64,000 nt of DNA from Epiperipatus broadwayi. Its lineage: Eukaryota > Onychophora > Udeonychophora > Euonychophora > Peripatidae. A program made the position numbers and the translations under genes. Below the pieces are notes generated by a model. It was given only the letters and a program-made list of their open reading frames with translations, made no database searches and was not told where the DNA came from. Below, piece after piece: positions 12,036 to 26,905 of the stretch (position 1 is its first letter; each line of letters opens with the position of its first letter). Where the stretch lies: the NCBI GenBank assembly GCA_028023455.1, contig JAQFVV010006197.1, forward strand, positions 20,643,254-20,707,253, given 5' to 3'.

Positions 12036-15000
12036 CCTGGTTTCTTGGCACTCCAGTAGTGAAGTGCTTTTGTGCCCACACAATATGCATACTACATAGT
12101 GGCCCTGACTGTTAAAACCTAATTAAATTATATGTAAATAAGATATTTATTTTATATAGCGCGATGTATTTGAAAAACGAGTCTTCATTTATTGTTAAAA
12201 TCCACAAAGCGCATGTGCATTAGCTTAATGCTGATTATTATTACTAATTAAATTATATAATTGCGATAATTTTTAAATAGTCTGTAATTATATATATATT
12301 ATTTTAAAGAAAATATTATTTTATTTAAGCTGATTGTTTTTGGATCTTTGTTTTGGAGTAACAATAATTTGCAGTTTTTTTAAATAAATAAAAGTAAAAA
12401 AATAAATTGAATTTTTTAAAAAGATAAAAAAAAAGTATATATATATTAAAATTAAAAGAATAAAAATCATAAATTTCAAATTTTGATTTACTTTATTATA
12501 AACTTTTATTTTTGTCTTAAAATTAAATTTATGGTTTAAAAACATTGTTTATTTTTTATTTGAGTCAAAAACAAACAATAATTCTTTAAATAAAATTGAT
12601 TTTTTACTTTTTATGTTTACCTCAGAGAATAATAATTTATTAGTTATTCAAATAAATAAAGCTAAAACGTAATATAGATTAAAATATATATATATTTAAA
12701 AAAAGATGAAGGTTATTTTTAAAAAATAATCCATAAATTCCAAATTTTGAAATAATATATATATTTTTATATAAAAGTTAAAATTATGATAAAATTTTTT
12801 TGATAAAAGTTAAAAAAAGTTTTTATTTTATTTAAACAAAAAATAAAGTTGTTTTAAATTAAAGCATCTTATGCATTATTGTAGTTATTTATAAATATTG
12901 TTTAATATAATGATTACCTATAACTATCCCAACACACTAATAGTGGTCTATAAACATAATTACTCATGTCTAGCTATATAAATGAATATAAGCTGCTTTG
13001 TGATGTTGTGTTATAATAGAATATTAGCCTCTGGAGTATAAGATCCTGCGATCAAGTCCAGTACTGGCATTTTCAGTGCTCAAATTTCTTATGAACTCTT
13101 GAGTAATAAAGTCATTCATTTATTTTTTAAAATAGATAGCAGATAGATGAACATATCAATAGCTAGCTAATTAAATAGCTATATGGGTAACTAGTAGATA
13201 TATAAATAAAAAGTCATATGATGTTTAAGCACCATAGTAACATATTCAACTCACTAGTTTTATTTAGTTAATCAAAGTTACTTCTCTTTTTATTTTCTTG
13301 GTTAGAAAGTCATTTCACGAATTTTTAGTCCTAGTGTCGACTATTAGATCACTAAACCAAATCACACTTTCACTACAAATTGAATTACCATGTCATTATA
13401 ATTCGTAAAAATAAAGCTTTTCATATTTTAGGTGGTATTGACACAATGTATTATTGACACTGCAATTAAGCTTAAAATATCCTCAACAGCAGAAATATAT
13501 TATGATTTTTTGAAAATAAATACTTAAATTAAAAAAAATATTCTACTTAAATTAAAAAAAATATTATTATTTTAATGGTTAGAAATCATTTAATAGGTTG
13601 AGACTTTAATTCTGATTCAAGTATCTATATATTAACAGCTATTGATGATCCAAGCGAAAACAAAGACTATTCATTCTTTCTCAGGAAAAAGCATATTTCT
13701 GCATTTACACAACCTAGGTTTTTGTTGGCATTGTAAAAACAGAAAAATAAGTTTATGTAGAAGTTATTTACTTATTTATAATTTTTTGTAAAGTTATTAA
13801 ATATTTGTTTTCTAATATTACATTAAAAACAATATTAACACCGTTCATCTGGGAAAAAAAACTTTGAAAATACTAAAGATAATCTAGATGTATTTTCCAA
13901 ATAACCTTATCTAAGGTAATAGTCATATTATTTTTAAAAATAAATAAATATTACATTTGTTACAATTCCAAATGAAAATACAAAATTGTCTCTTTAAGGA
14001 TGCATGTTTCAAACTTCACTTAACTGAACATTATTAGATTAGTGGTTTATCTTTAAATTTCCATTATTAATAAAGGAAATCTCTTTATTTTTACCTATAT
14101 TGGTATTGACTTCACTGCAAACCATATGTACTTCTCTAGAATTAAAGCATGACTAAATCATTTTTCATGATCCAAGAATACTGATGATACCATATGATCT
14201 ATTTTAATTTGATTATGTTTAGTCTTACATTGTTGTTTGTCCTAGATTCATTGTAGTAAACATTTAAGCAATTTGATATCTGAAAGTTAATTGAATAAAC
14301 AATGCATGGTTATTCTTTATAATCCAATTTATCTTCACTATTGCTAATCAAGTGGTTTAATGTATCTGGTGATTGACAATTTTCATTATAGACTTTTTCA
14401 CATAATTCATATTTGTTAGAGTAGAACTTATATAAGGAAGAGTCGTTCATAATTTATTACCTATAATTTGATTTTAATTATAATTTAAACTATGTGAAAT
14501 CACTTAACATGTTCAAACAATGTGTATCTGGTGTAATTCATAACTATTAAACTGATTATCTATTTACTAATACCTTTATATCAAAATTATGCAAATTGTA
14601 CTTTCTGTGTTAAAAAAAGCATTGAAACTTAAATATTTATAACCCAAACATAAATAAAGAATTTAGAGTTAATGATCTCTTAATAGATTTAATTGCCATA
14701 GTTTAGTTAGGTTATATTAACAAATCCTAGATATTTAATGCACTTTTTATTCTTATGTTCAATAGACCATTTTAACTGTGGAGTCTCAGTCAATTTTCCA
14801 AAAGTGAAATCATTTCTGGTGGATAGCAATAACAAGATCATCAATATGTTCTATGTATATAATTTATTATCACAATTCATGAAAGGCTGCATAATCTTTT
14901 CAATATTATTTACTGTCAGGCAACAGATTAAACCACTTTCTGAAATTCCCATTGGCCATGACTATTCCTATTTATAAAATTGACCAATGAATTGAAGTAG

Positions 15001-15285
15001 TAATATCCTGACTAATCCAAATAAGAACATTAAGAATATTTTTATCTTTTCCTCATTAAAATTCTTCTTCATGATTTTTTGAAAATTTTTAATTAGAAAG
15101 AATTTTGAGGAAGAAAAGAAAAAAAGCCTATTATTGATACTCTAAATTTAGATTAATCAGAATATTATTATCTCATATTAATTTTATAAAATGAAATAAT
15201 TGTAGTCAATGAGAATTTTAGAAAGTGGTTTGAATCTGTCTGACAGTAAATAATGTTTTAAAAATTGTGCAACCTGTATTGAATG
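12036..15285. other. No gene seen; one possible SINE-like fragment
   Basis: Nothing codes here. A short segment at about 13020-13110 (TAGCCTCTGGAGTATAAG, GATCAAGTCCAGTACTGGC) resembles one at about 44640-44720 (GTGGCTCTGGAGTGTAAAG, GATCAATTGTAGTACTGGA), suggesting a dispersed tRNA-like or SINE-like family. I cannot classify it. Confidence 0.4.
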
Positions 15286-15800
15286 ATGATAATAACATTA
15301 TATATATGAGGTATATTGATGGTTTTTTTATTTGCTGTCCACCAAAATTGATTTTATTAAAAAATTGACTAATAATTCATTATTCGATTGGTCTATTGAA
15401 CATGAAAATAGAAAATGCATCAAATATCTAGATTTGTTCATAAAATCTAACAATACTATAGAAATTAAGACTAATAATGTTAGAGATATGTCAATTCTAA
15501 ATCAGTTATCTATCCAGAATATAAATATGTAGGTTTTAAAAGATCTTTACACAGACACCTTGCACAAATTGGAATTAAGTTAAAGAAGAGATAATATTGA
15601 TAAATATATGGGCTTTAACAGATATATAATGTTTAAACATATAAAGTGATTATCCTTATAGGCTAAAATGTAATAGAAATCAAATTACAGATAATAAATC
15701 ATGGAAAGCACTTCGTGTTCTATTTCAACAGTAATGAAGACATTATGTGAAAAAGACTCCAATGTAAATTTTGTTCACCAACTATATTAAATCAATTGAT
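15285..15800 (+). pseudogene. Penelope-like element (PLE) reverse-transcriptase relic
   Basis: MRYIDGFFIC at about 15306-15336 fits the catalytic RYVDDxFxI box of PLE reverse transcriptases. After a +1 frame change it is followed by KIDFIKKLTNNSLFDWSIEHENRKCIKYLDLFIKSNN, matching the 'fl..lN...I.FT.E.E....i.FLDl.I' segment downstream of the box in this family. HPEYKYVGFKRSLHRHLAQ-like residues come next, where PLEs have 'sNHP...K.g.i..L..R'. The second catalytic aspartate is G. The relic is diverged from both other PLEs in the window and no endonuclease is recognised downstream. Confidence 0.55.
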
Positions 15801-16720
15801 AAACAATAGCAAAGATAAAATAGAGCTTAAAAAATATCCATCCATTTTTAATTCAATAGTCAGAAACTTAATTGCTCTTAAGTTTATTATAGTGAATCTA
15901 GAACAAACATTAGATTAAAACAACTCACATATATGAATATGATAAAGCTTAAATAGATACTATGGTATCAATAGTATTTTTGACTCATGAAAGATTATTT
16001 GGTCATGTTTTAATCCCAAAATAATGTGAACAGCTTGCAAAATAATGTAAAAATAAAGCATCTTCATTCATTAGCAATAAACATTCAGTAACAAATAGAC
16101 AATCTAATATTGTTTAATAAATGTGCAGTTTGAAATATGCGCACTTATTTTGTAATGAATTGAATAAAACAATTTTAAAAAATGATATAATTATTAGCTT
16201 TGATAAGAAATTTTGGCACCAGAAGTATACAGTAATAATATTGCCTTCAATATATTACATTTTTGGGGCATGGTTTTTATTTTTGCTGTAAGTATGTAAT
16301 GTTTAAATTTAACTTTTGTTTGAATAAATTTGTTCTAAAATAAAATTATCAACTGAAAATTTTGTAAAATAGAATACATCTTTTGTCAATAACTTCTTAT
16401 TTTTTCTTCTTCTTGCAATTAAAGGTTGATTTTCATTATTTCAAAGAAAGTTTTTTTTCATTAAAGACAATCTTTTAGTTAGAAGTCTGAAGTAAAATCT
16501 TTTGTTTTGATTATTTACTTCTGTTTATTACTTTTTAATTTGTAAAGTGGATATTTTATATTTCAGATCACCATTTTTTTAAAACTTATGACTTTTAACG
16601 AAATTTGTCAAAACATAAAAAATTAATGGAGAATAAGTTTGTTTCATTGCTAAATATAGCTGAAGAAAAATATGGAGAAAACAACCATTTAAGCTTATTA
16701 CTGGGTTAAAAATGAGCATT
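15801..16720. other. Unassigned A+T-rich sequence, possibly decayed PLE 3' part
   Basis: Follows the PLE relic in the same orientation. Some residues in broken frames could be endonuclease remnants, but no motif is clear enough to call. Confidence 0.3.
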
Positions 16721-16723
16721 TAA

Positions 16724-16998
<275 letters not shown>

Positions 16999-18845
16999 CT
17001 TAAGATTGAGTAAATGGCTTTATTGTCTTAAATGTTAATAAAATCAACTTTAATGTTCTGTAGTACTAACAGAAAAATGTAACTTTCATGATAATTATTT
17101 TATACAATCTAAAGGTTTATTCATACTGAGTGAAACTAAATATAAAACTTTTGAAGCCTAAAAATTTATAACTAAAAAAAAAAACGATCTTAAAATATTT
17201 ATGATATATTGCTGATAACTTTAGAATCAAATTTGGCAATAATAAAGCAAACATAATATTAATATTATATAAAAACATTTCCAAACTTATCATATAAATA
17301 ATCATATAATACTGAGATATTTTTAAAATTGGAATTCTAATATTCAATTATGTACCAATGCATAAGCTTGTGGTTAAAATCTGTAGAAGTCTCTATCTTC
17401 ATATTTTCAACCGCACATGATTAGGGTTTATTGCCTTAGTAAATAAAACAATATTAATAAAGAAAACAATTTCATATTGTAATACTCATGAACTTACAAA
17501 TAAAATAATTCTGACAGTAAAGAATATAATTATTTATATTTGCATTAAAAATAAAATTTAATAATGATACTAATATCAAAAATATTAATAAAATTCTTTT
17601 AACCATTCTATTTAACAATAACATCTTTAACAAGATTTATAATTCAATCAAATATATTATTAAAAATACAGAATAGTTTGTGTAATCCTACTTTTAAACC
17701 AGGAAAAAATACTTTACTTTTTTTTAAAAACAAATTTTAGTTTCTGAACAAATTTAAGGAATGTAGGTAATATAGATTCTAGATATAATTGTTTGTGGAA
17801 TGAATTTTACATAGGTGCTACAAAATATTAAGAACAACCAATTATATTACTGCAATATTTAACACATTATTACCTGTAAATAATATAATTATTGTCAATT
17901 TTGATATAATAAAAAAGTTGTAGCATTATAAATAAGAGGTATACCAGGAATTTTATGCTAATATTAGAGATTTGACAAAAAAGACATTATTTCAATTATA
18001 TTTGAACTATAGTATACTTTTTTAAAGAAAGATTTCTAATTATAAGAACTTCATACCGACTCATTGTAAATTGAAAGATTTGATGTATGTTAGTTTGTAT
18101 AGAAATTGTGGACCTAATCAGTGAAGTAGTTAATAGCTTCACATTCCTAAATCAAAATGCTTTAGATTGACCTATATATTTAGAAATTAGGTCAAAGATA
18201 AGAGTGGCAGCCCTTGTCTTTTAAAGTCATTAATCTTGTGTTTAGATTTTTAATGGAGACAATATTGGAGAAAAAAAAAGTGAAAATGTTAGTTCTTACT
18301 GATGCAATCTGCTTAGGTTTAAAGGAGGGGGTTGTAAATAATTGTTTTTTAACCTAAGAATGAGTATGATCTGGCTTTATTAAATTAATCATACAGATAA
18401 CACTCTCTTAGAAAGTTGAACACAATATTCCATTTACCCAAATGAACAAAAAAATATTTGGATCCACATCTGAAAACTGTTACAGGAAATTTTAGCTTCT
18501 GAGTTCCTCAATCTATACTTGTCCTGAAACATACAAGATAAAAATCAGATTAAAAATGGTCAAATCAATAACAATAAATAAAATTTAGTAATAAAATCAA
18601 ATAGCATAATTAATATAGAGCAATGAGATGACATAAACCTCAGAATTACTTAGAATTATTCTGGATTACAATGATGAACTATTATTCTGGATTTCAATGA
18701 TGAATTATTTGAACTTATAGTTTAATGTAATGCAAAATTTAACACCCATTTATATAATAATGATAACTACATTAAAGTATTAATATATATACATATCAGT
18801 TGTAAGTTTTAAAAAATATAACTAACTAAATTAATTTTTTTTATA
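16999..18845. other. No gene seen
   Basis: A+T-rich sequence without recognisable features. Imperfect short duplications such as TTATTCTGGATT(a/t)CAATGATGAA at about 18656-18705 are visible. Confidence 0.4.
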
Positions 18846-18847
18846 AT

Positions 18848-19125
18848 TCATTATCATCATCAACCATTATCAATCCACTGCAGGATAAAGGTCTCTCCAA
18901 GTTCAATCCATCTTCTCTGATCTTTTAGTTTCTCTTCTCCACATCATCCATGCACACTTTCTTATTTCATCCATCCATCTCACATGTGGTCTCTTTCTGA
19001 GTCTTTTACAATCTCTTGGAATCCAGTTTAAGATTTCAATTGTCCATCTATTATCATCTCATCTAGCAATACGTCCAGCCCAACTCCACTTCAGTCTTTT
19101 AATTTTTTCAATGAAGTCAGTAAAT
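18848..19125 (-). pseudogene. RTE-type LINE 3' end (C-terminal coding tail)
   Basis: On the minus strand the sequence reads IKRLKWSWAGRIAR-stop-DDNRW, then IPRDCKRLRKRPHVRWMDEIRKCAW, then DWTWRDLYPAVD. This reproduces the C-terminal 'lrW.GHvaR..d.RW...W.PR...R..GRP..RW.Ddi......W..l.eay..qW' block common in RTE-like and related LINEs. The 3' end runs into TGATGATGATAATG, the short ATG-rich tail typical of these elements. Only the last roughly 85 codons survive, consistent with a 5'-truncated, dead insertion. Confidence 0.75.
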
Positions 19126-21110
19126 ATCTGTAATTAATAATACACAATATCTGGGAATTTAATTAATTATATCTGTAATTAAAAATTCTTTTGCTTAATT
19201 ACAGAAAAACAACATATTAACATGTTTTGATAATCTTACACTTATCTGATTAATACTATGCAGAACAGTGGCACAACTGTTAATAAATAGAAGTGCAAAA
19301 GCAAATTTAACTACTCTTGCCATCTTTCTCAAGTAAATGTATAGATGAACTTCCATTATTTTTATTTGTGGAATTGTTATACTGACAGTAAAAACATAGA
19401 GGTGGGAGCAATCTATCTCCAAAGTTCAAATGCAGGTCTAGGGATTTATAACTGCTTCAATATTGTTATTTTGAAATTCTCTGGAAAATTTATTGCTGTA
19501 AACAATAATTGCAAATAATAAAGTTATTAACATATATGATTGATATTGTATTTAGACTAAAGGGTATTTTATTTTTAATGTTATATGGAATAAGACAATA
19601 ATCAATGATTTTAGTAATAAATGTCATCTGTACCAGTTGGATTATTCACAGACTAGATATATACTTTTTAATAATTCAAGGAAAATCACATCTACATGAA
19701 TTGGTTTAAATAAATATTTAAATGTAAACCAATGGTTTAAATAGCCATATGGTAAATTGATTCAAAGAATAGGTGATATGCAGTCAGTGCAGTGGCAGTG
19801 GCAGATCAATATTTTTAATTGCACTACTCAGTTGAGAATCCTTCTAAAATTCAAACATTTATAATCAAAGCTATATAAAAATTTATTCAGCCTTAGAAAT
19901 TTTTTATCCAGAAATGAATAAATAACCTTTACATAATAATTTTTAAAAAATTATTTATTTACTTTGAGTATCTACATTTTATTAATGATGAAGATAACAA
20001 AAGCTTTCTTATATCAATTAGTGTTATAAACTTTAATGATCATTAATCTGTTTTAATATAGGTATAACTAGCTCACCAAAACGATTGGATTTTATATTTA
20101 TAGGAGAAATATCAATATTTATATTACTATAACAAAGTGAGAATTCATAGGTAATATGAAGTCAAGAGCTAAAGATTTTTGGATCAAAGCTCAATTCCAT
20201 TACTTCTGATAAAATAAATATCATTAAAGGTATCACTCTTTATTTATCTAACTTCAATTTTGGATATTCCATTATCCCATTCTATTTTTGATTTTCACAT
20301 TTTTACAGAATATTCTTTCATCTGTCTTGATTTATTTTAATTTTATTTTTAACACTGGTTTATTTGTTCCATTTCAGTTTAAATTCATATGTATCATGGA
20401 ACATTTTAAAGTTGAATAACAATATTTTATTAATTCTCTTAATGATATATTATAATAATAAGTGAATAAATTAATAATCAATAGATATTTTTTAAATAAT
20501 CTAATTTATAATGGGGATGGAATCCTTTATAATTTCCTCAGAAAATATTAAATACACATTAACAACATGTAAGCAAATATTAAAAATAAATAATTTTTAA
20601 TCAGACTTTCATATCAATTATAAAATATAAAACATCTGAAAGTAATACTTTTTTAGAAGAAACTTTTCAATACATTTGGATGTGAATAAAATATTAAAAC
20701 AAGCAAATAATTATTTTAAATAAGCAAAATCACATTATATTTCCTTTGATATAAAACTGCTTATTAAAACTATAGCATTTATTAATAAATAAAACATTTT
20801 GCTTTTTGCATTGTGGTATATACATAAAACATTTTAAATGCATTTTTTAAAATAATAATGCAACTCTTAAATTTATTATATTATATGCAAATCTTTCTAA
20901 TCTATAATAACAAATTTTAAAATTAAAAATTAAATAAAGTGATTTGTTTTTTAAAAAACAAATTGATATCTCTTTTAGAGGCATTCAAAAATTTTGCAAA
21001 CGATGTGCTTATTTTATGAAAGCAGAATATAGGACTAATTAAACAGCTTCTGTTAAAATAGAAGAGAAAAATAAATGACAATTGAAAAAATGAATTTTAT
21101 AATAAAGAAT
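19126..21110. other. No gene seen
   Basis: Nothing supportable; low-complexity A/T sequence. Confidence 0.4.
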
Positions 21111-21210
21111 AAATATAGGGGATTTGAACTCAGACTTTCAAGCACCCACCAATTAGTGTGGATAGTTGGTGAGTGTTTGAAAGTTTGAGTTCAAATTCCC
21201 TATATTTACA
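21111..21210. repeat. Inverted repeat with tRNA B-box-like ends
   Basis: Arms of about 42 bp (21111-21152 and 21167-21210) pair almost completely around a 14-bp centre. Both arms contain GAGTTCAAATTCC / GGATTTGAACTC, which resembles a Pol III B box. A palindrome of two tRNA-like SINE ends is one explanation. Confidence 0.65.
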
Positions 21211-21739
21211 ATTAGGCTCCAGGTTTGTGAACAGTGCCTAGTTTTCCTCAAGTATTTAATAAAGAATAAAAGGTATATGATTTTATTGTGATATATAATG
21301 ATGTCAGCAAAAGAAAAGGGTAACTTGTCTAAGAGAAACTTCAACTGTCATTAAAAATCTATTTAATATTACATTATATCAAAATCATATCACATAACAG
21401 TATTATAAATTCTGTAATATATTAATTATATCATAGTTTGTACTAGTACTTATTTCACTCGAAACACTTCTCATATTTTTAGTCTTACTGCGTAAATGAC
21501 ATTATCATTTATTTATAACCATTGTTGATATTATTTAATATGCATCACCAGTTTTTAAATTTTATTAATGATTTACTGTTTATATATACATTCAACTCCT
21601 TGAAATTAAACAATTTTAATAAAGTGAAGCATTCTCTCTCATCACTATCCAAATGATAAATTATTCAGAATTATGTAAGTCATTTTATTTCTACATACTA
21701 TATTAGGTAAAGGCAACTGAACTGTATTCATAACTCTAC

Positions 21740-22215
21740 TCAGAAAATTATTATATATAGGGTTTTGTTTTGAAGATTTAAAATAGCATAATTTTCACTA
21801 TCTCTTTGCTACTTTCTGTAAGCTTTAGCAAATAATAATAGATGCCAGATGTTACTGCTTATTAAATCCATATGCCATACTGTTCTATCCAATATCCCCA
21901 GACTAGTTTCAAGCTTATGGCTTTCATTACTGAAATTAGTCTGGAGACATTGGATGTGACAGCATAAAATAGGGATTTAATAAGCACTATCAGTCTGGAA
22001 ACTATATTATTAATTACTAAAACCTTACAGAAAATAGCATAGAGATAGTGAAAATTATGCTATTTTAATCTTCAAAACAAAACCTATAGTCTGGGGCTAT
22101 TAGATAGAGCAACACAGGATGGGGATTTAATAATCAGTATTATCTGGCATCTCTTATTACTTACTCAACCTTACAACAGGTGGCACAGAGATGATAATTA
22201 TGCTTCTATAACAGC
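21740..22215. mobile_element. Foldback of a hammerhead-bearing repeat (family 1 variant)
   Basis: Arms 21743-21835 and 22017-22100 are inverted copies (shared TTTTGTTTTGAAGATT and ATAGCATAATTTTCAC). The centre at 21893-21962 is an HHR on the minus strand. It reads ATGA, then AAGC-CATAA-GCTT (perfect stem II), then GAAAC-TA-GTC and TGGGGATATTGG. The 5' side is abnormal: the expected CTCCTCACTG is replaced by a second partial copy of TCCAGACTAATTTC, so the two arms were fused inside the ribozyme. A third, weaker related segment continues to about 22170. Confidence 0.6.
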
Positions 22216-23960
22216 AATATGTAAGTGAAAGTCATATGATGTAGTCAGATGATAAGATTTATAATAACAAGAAACCATTGCATATCTCTACATTTGGGAG
22301 GGGAAGAAGCATGTTCAGCATATTTTATTTTACCAATTTATATTATTTAATTAAATAATCTTAAATTAAAATGCAACACAATCAGGTTAAGTTTTTAGTC
22401 TTTCAATGAAGTGTAATAAACTAGGCAGTAATCAAGATATTACAGAACTCAGTATTAATTGTTGAATCAAAATTTGATGCATAGGTCAAAAGATAAAGTA
22501 CTTCCTGGTAAGAATGTTTTAAAATAAAAATTGCATTTCTGGAATAATAAATGCCTAAAGATACAAATGATTCATAATTATTAATGATAGGTACAACTAG
22601 ACTTCAAGAAGATATTTGAAAATTTATTAGAATTTATTTTGTTAGTTACATGGCTGTATTAATAAACACTTAATATTTCATTATTAAGTAGGACTTATAT
22701 ATAACTGAATGATTTATTGCTTGGAAATTCATAAAAAGTTAGAGCATAAAAGTGATAGGGTTAGGCTATAATCTATAACTTTGAATTTAATAGTGGTCAC
22801 ACAATTATTGCCCCAAACAATGCAAGGCATAGTAAACAATAAGATCAATGATAAATGAATTGTATCTAAATAAAAAACTGCTTATGAATGGCACATTTTA
22901 AAAAATATTTTTGGATATGGCCAACAATGTCTATTATAACTCGACAGGAAATGACAAAACGGTGTATTTTTTTCTGCCACATTTTTATATTTAAAATTTT
23001 TTATAGTTATGATTTTGTTTATTTTATTTAAGAGAGGTGAATAAATCACACACAAATAATTGATGAATATTTTGAATATTATCAGAATTCATATTTTTTC
23101 TGACTTCTAAGAACAATTTTTAAATTAAAAAGGTGCATTTTATAAGTCACAAATATAGTTTTTTTTCTTCACTAAATACTTATGTGAAATGCAATTCTCT
23201 CTATTTTTAATATATTAACATTGTCTTTTCTGTATAAGGCAGCATTTTCTGATTAAAATCAGAACAAAAAATAGTGAGTATATAAAGCTAAATATAAACC
23301 ATATGCATAAAAATCATAGGGAACATTAAGTTACAATCATATTTTTGCTTAATGAACATTGCAGTGAACCAACCAGACTGCTCAGGAAATTTGAATCTCG
23401 CAAAAATAATTAAATATGTATTTACTAACTAGCTTGCAATGTTAACAAGTTGACTTTAATCTAACTTTATAGTTAAAAAAGAAACAAAACATAAACTTGC
23501 TTAAAAATCATAATGCTTTAAAAAATGTTCCTACCCCACATAGATTTAAATGTGCTATGTTAGTGCAGTTGTAGGATGGCAGTTTCTGGAGCCCATGATT
23601 TATGGGTAGTGGCCCAGATCTGCCACTTTTGGTGCATAAAGTTCTTATGAATTTTACAGCAATAATTTATTCAATTATTAATATGGATTCGAATTCCAGA
23701 TAGGCAGATATTCTAACAATATACCATGAAACTCTTAACAAATAAAATAAAATTGTGAATGAATAATGATAACTAGTTCCCTATATTTAATTAGCTGCCC
23801 ATAAAATTAATAAAAGATTATTTGTATTTTTAATTAATCTTAAACAATATCAAATTATATTGAATTTTTTAAAAGAAAAACTCACTTATACCCTATAATA
23901 TACCCATTATTGTTTTACACACTTAAAATAATGTGGCTTGCACTCTGATCATTTATATTT
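22216..23960. other. No gene seen; possible dispersed-repeat fragment at 23.57-23.68 kb
   Basis: At 23570-23680 a segment (TTCTGGAGCCCATGATT, AGATCTGCCACTTTTGG, TTCTTATGAATTTTAC) resembles the SINE-like fragments near 13.05 and 44.65 kb. Otherwise nothing is recognised. Confidence 0.35.
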
Positions 23961-23962
23961 GA

Positions 23963-24183
23963 CAATTGTCATATATGACTCTGTCTTCATAAGTGGACTA
24001 TTCCAGATTCCTTATCTGATTGGCCAGCACCCAATTGCTATCCAACGGGATTACAACCTTCATGCGGATTCGGTGCGCGAATCCCAGTGAAGGTTTTAAT
24101 CCCGTTGGATAGCAACTGGATGCTAGCCAATCAGGTAAGGAATCTGGAATAGTCCACTTCTGAAGGCAGGATCAGATATGACA
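23963..24183. mobile_element. Palindromic MITE, about 220 bp
   Basis: The sequence is a near-perfect palindrome. TTGTCATATATGA, then GTGGACTATTCCAGATTCC, CTGATTGGC and TTGCTATCCAACGGGATTA read inward from the left. Their complements read outward to GATATGACAA on the right. The centre lies near 24070-24085. A half copy is present at 53.38-53.50 kb. No transposase is nearby. It is noticeably G+C-richer than its surroundings. Confidence 0.85.
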
Positions 24184-25278
24184 ACAATAAAAAGCACATT
24201 GTACTCCAAAGAAATAACAAAGAATGATTTAACATCTACTTATACTTTTCAAATTCTTACTCAGGAAAATCATAAATAAAACAAGGAGGTCTATAATCTT
24301 TTTGAGTTGTAAAATTTCACAAAAGCACAAATTCTTGAAGTAATTATACATTTATTTATCCATATGAACTGCTTTATTTAAATAATTTCTACTTGACTCC
24401 ACATTCGTCGGCGGCGTTGGATAACATATTGTATTGCTCGAGTTGGGATATGTTTGGATTTCATCATATGTTTGTCCAAATTAAACATTTCTTGGTAAAA
24501 TATATTAATATTTGGACATAATCAATAATAAAACACCATTGTTTAGGTTTCTACTTAAATTACTGTTTAACAATGAATTTAAACATTTTTATTTTGTTTA
24601 AAGTGCATTGTATTATTTAACTAATATTTACCGTTTTCAATTTAATTTTGATCTAATCTTTGTTTAACGCATCATTTCGTCAGTGTACAATTCTCTTTTA
24701 AAGAAAAAAATAATATTGTATATAATCAGATTTTTTTCAGCCATTCTTCTAAAGAATTGCGATTACAGCTTTTATTTCTATTAGTGAATAAAAAATCCAT
24801 ACTCAAAAGTTTTTATTTAATAATAATAGATTAATAAAAATTTCATTCTCTTTGAAAAAAAAAAACAAAACAGACTTCCTTATGGGGGAAAAACCATTTT
24901 CTAATTATCTGTATTACAAAAATTCATTCCAAGTTAAAAGAGCGTCTCTAGAATTTGAAATGTACTGCATTTTAGCTAATAAAGGCTTTTAAAACTTTTA
25001 AAAGCTTTTACAAAAGTTTTTCTTGTATATCTTGTATAAATATATATTTGAATGATGAAATCAGCTAAAGAAATATTAAAAGAATGTAGATTATATCCTT
25101 AAATCATTTCCTGAAAACTTCGAATGTTAGTAAATTAAAAAAAAAAATACAAAATACAAATCTTCGATATTTTAATTTCCTATTTTAAAAAAAATCTAAA
25201 TTATATCAATTTGTTTTACATTTTTTGTACAAGAAGAGTTTAGTGATTAGTACATCTATATGCCCAAAAATGTAGAAT
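24184..25278. other. No gene seen
   Basis: A+T-rich; an isolated CGTCGGCGGCGTTGG patch at about 24406-24420 stands out by composition but belongs to no feature I recognise. Confidence 0.4.
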
Positions 25279-25829
25279 TTGAATCCAAGGATTTTTTCAC
25301 TTAACTGGAGAATATCTGAAAAATTTATTCAAACAGGTACAAGATGTTTTTTTTGTTCATATAGTCAGCCTATAGAGAACGCCGTCACCCATCTAATTAT
25401 TAAGATGGCACAGAAGAGAGAATTTCCAGATAGCTGGAATAACACAAGAGTAATGCTACTATTTAAAAGAAAGGATAAAGATCATAGAAAGTTAAACAAC
25501 TATAGATGGGTCAATGTTATAGAAAGTTTTTGCATATATGGCTGCTGGAAGAGTAACAAAATGGATGGGAGAAAATAATATTATGGGAGAAATGTAAGAA
25601 GGTTTTCAATTGGATAGCTGTACAGGAGATAGTTTATTAATAGTCACACAATGTATATAGTTGTATATGGTCTTTATAAATATAGAGAAGGCATATGATA
25701 GAGCAAACATATATATATTATAAGTAAGTATAGTAAATTTGGGAATGAATGAAGCTTTAGTGGATCTTATTAAGAGATTGTATGAAAATAATTATTATAC
25801 ACATCAATTAGAAAATATAGAATCAGTTA

Positions 25830-26201
25830 GAGTTAAAAGTAGCATGGGACTAAAGAAAGGATGCCTTATTTCACCTATTTTGTTTTTGTTATATTTGAGT
25901 GAAATAGAGAGAGCAATAGCAAGACTAGGAAGAGGGGTAGAGATATCATTAATAGATGGAAAGGGAGTATATATACTATCAGGTCTTTTATTTGCTGATG
26001 ATAGTGTACAGAAAACAGGAAAGATATGAAAGGTATACTGAAGATATGCGCAAGGGTGAGTATACTCTCTTTCCCTCTATTAATGATATCTCTACCCCTC
26101 TTCTTAGTCTTGCTATTGCTCTCTCTATTTCACTCAAATATAACAAAAACAAACTAGGTGAAATAGGGCATCATTTCTTTAGTTCCATCCTACTTTTAAA
26201 G
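25830..26201. repeat. Local inverted duplication inside the LINE RT
   Basis: 25830-25972, which encodes the GLKKGCLISP region, is repeated as its reverse complement at 26061-26201 with a spacer of about 88 bp. Differences are few. The duplicated piece interrupts the RT just after the FADD box. Confidence 0.85.
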
Positions 26202-26905
26202 AAAAAAAAATAATGATAAATGCTGGGGAAAGAGAAGAGAAATAATTTTTACTGGGGGATATAAAGTTAAATGTTGTAAATAGGTATAACTATTTTGGGA
26301 ATCATCTAAAGTAATCAGAAAAATTGTTTGGATGAATGGGAGAAAAAATTGATAAATGAAGCAAAAAAAAGATTGAGATTGATAAAGAAATTAACAATGT
26401 TTTAATATAATAAATATGATGTAGCTAGAATTATATGGAAGGGAGTGGAAATAGCAGTGTTAACTTATGATAATGATGCATTATGTATTAGTAAAGGAGT
26501 GTTAGATTACTTAGAAAAAGTAAAAAGAGAAGTAGGCAGACATGCACTAGATGCAAATATATGGTTGGCAAAGGAGGCAACTCAAGAAGAAATGAGATGG
26601 TCACATTTTTATACGAGAGTAAAAAAAGTAAAATGAAAATGTTCAGTAGATTGCAATTTATGGATAATATGAGAATAGCCAAAATAGTATTTAATTGGGT
26701 TATGAGTAAAGGGCAGACAACAAGATGGGTGAAAAAGATGGTATGATATGCAGAAGATTTGGATAAAGACTTTTATGTCAGTATACTTATACAAAAGAAG
26801 GGATGCTTGTGTTAAAAAATTGTTGAGTATTATAGTGACAAGAAATGAGATAAAAGAATAGATGCAATAATAAAAAATAGGAATTTGTAGAGATGAAGGA
26901 CCAGT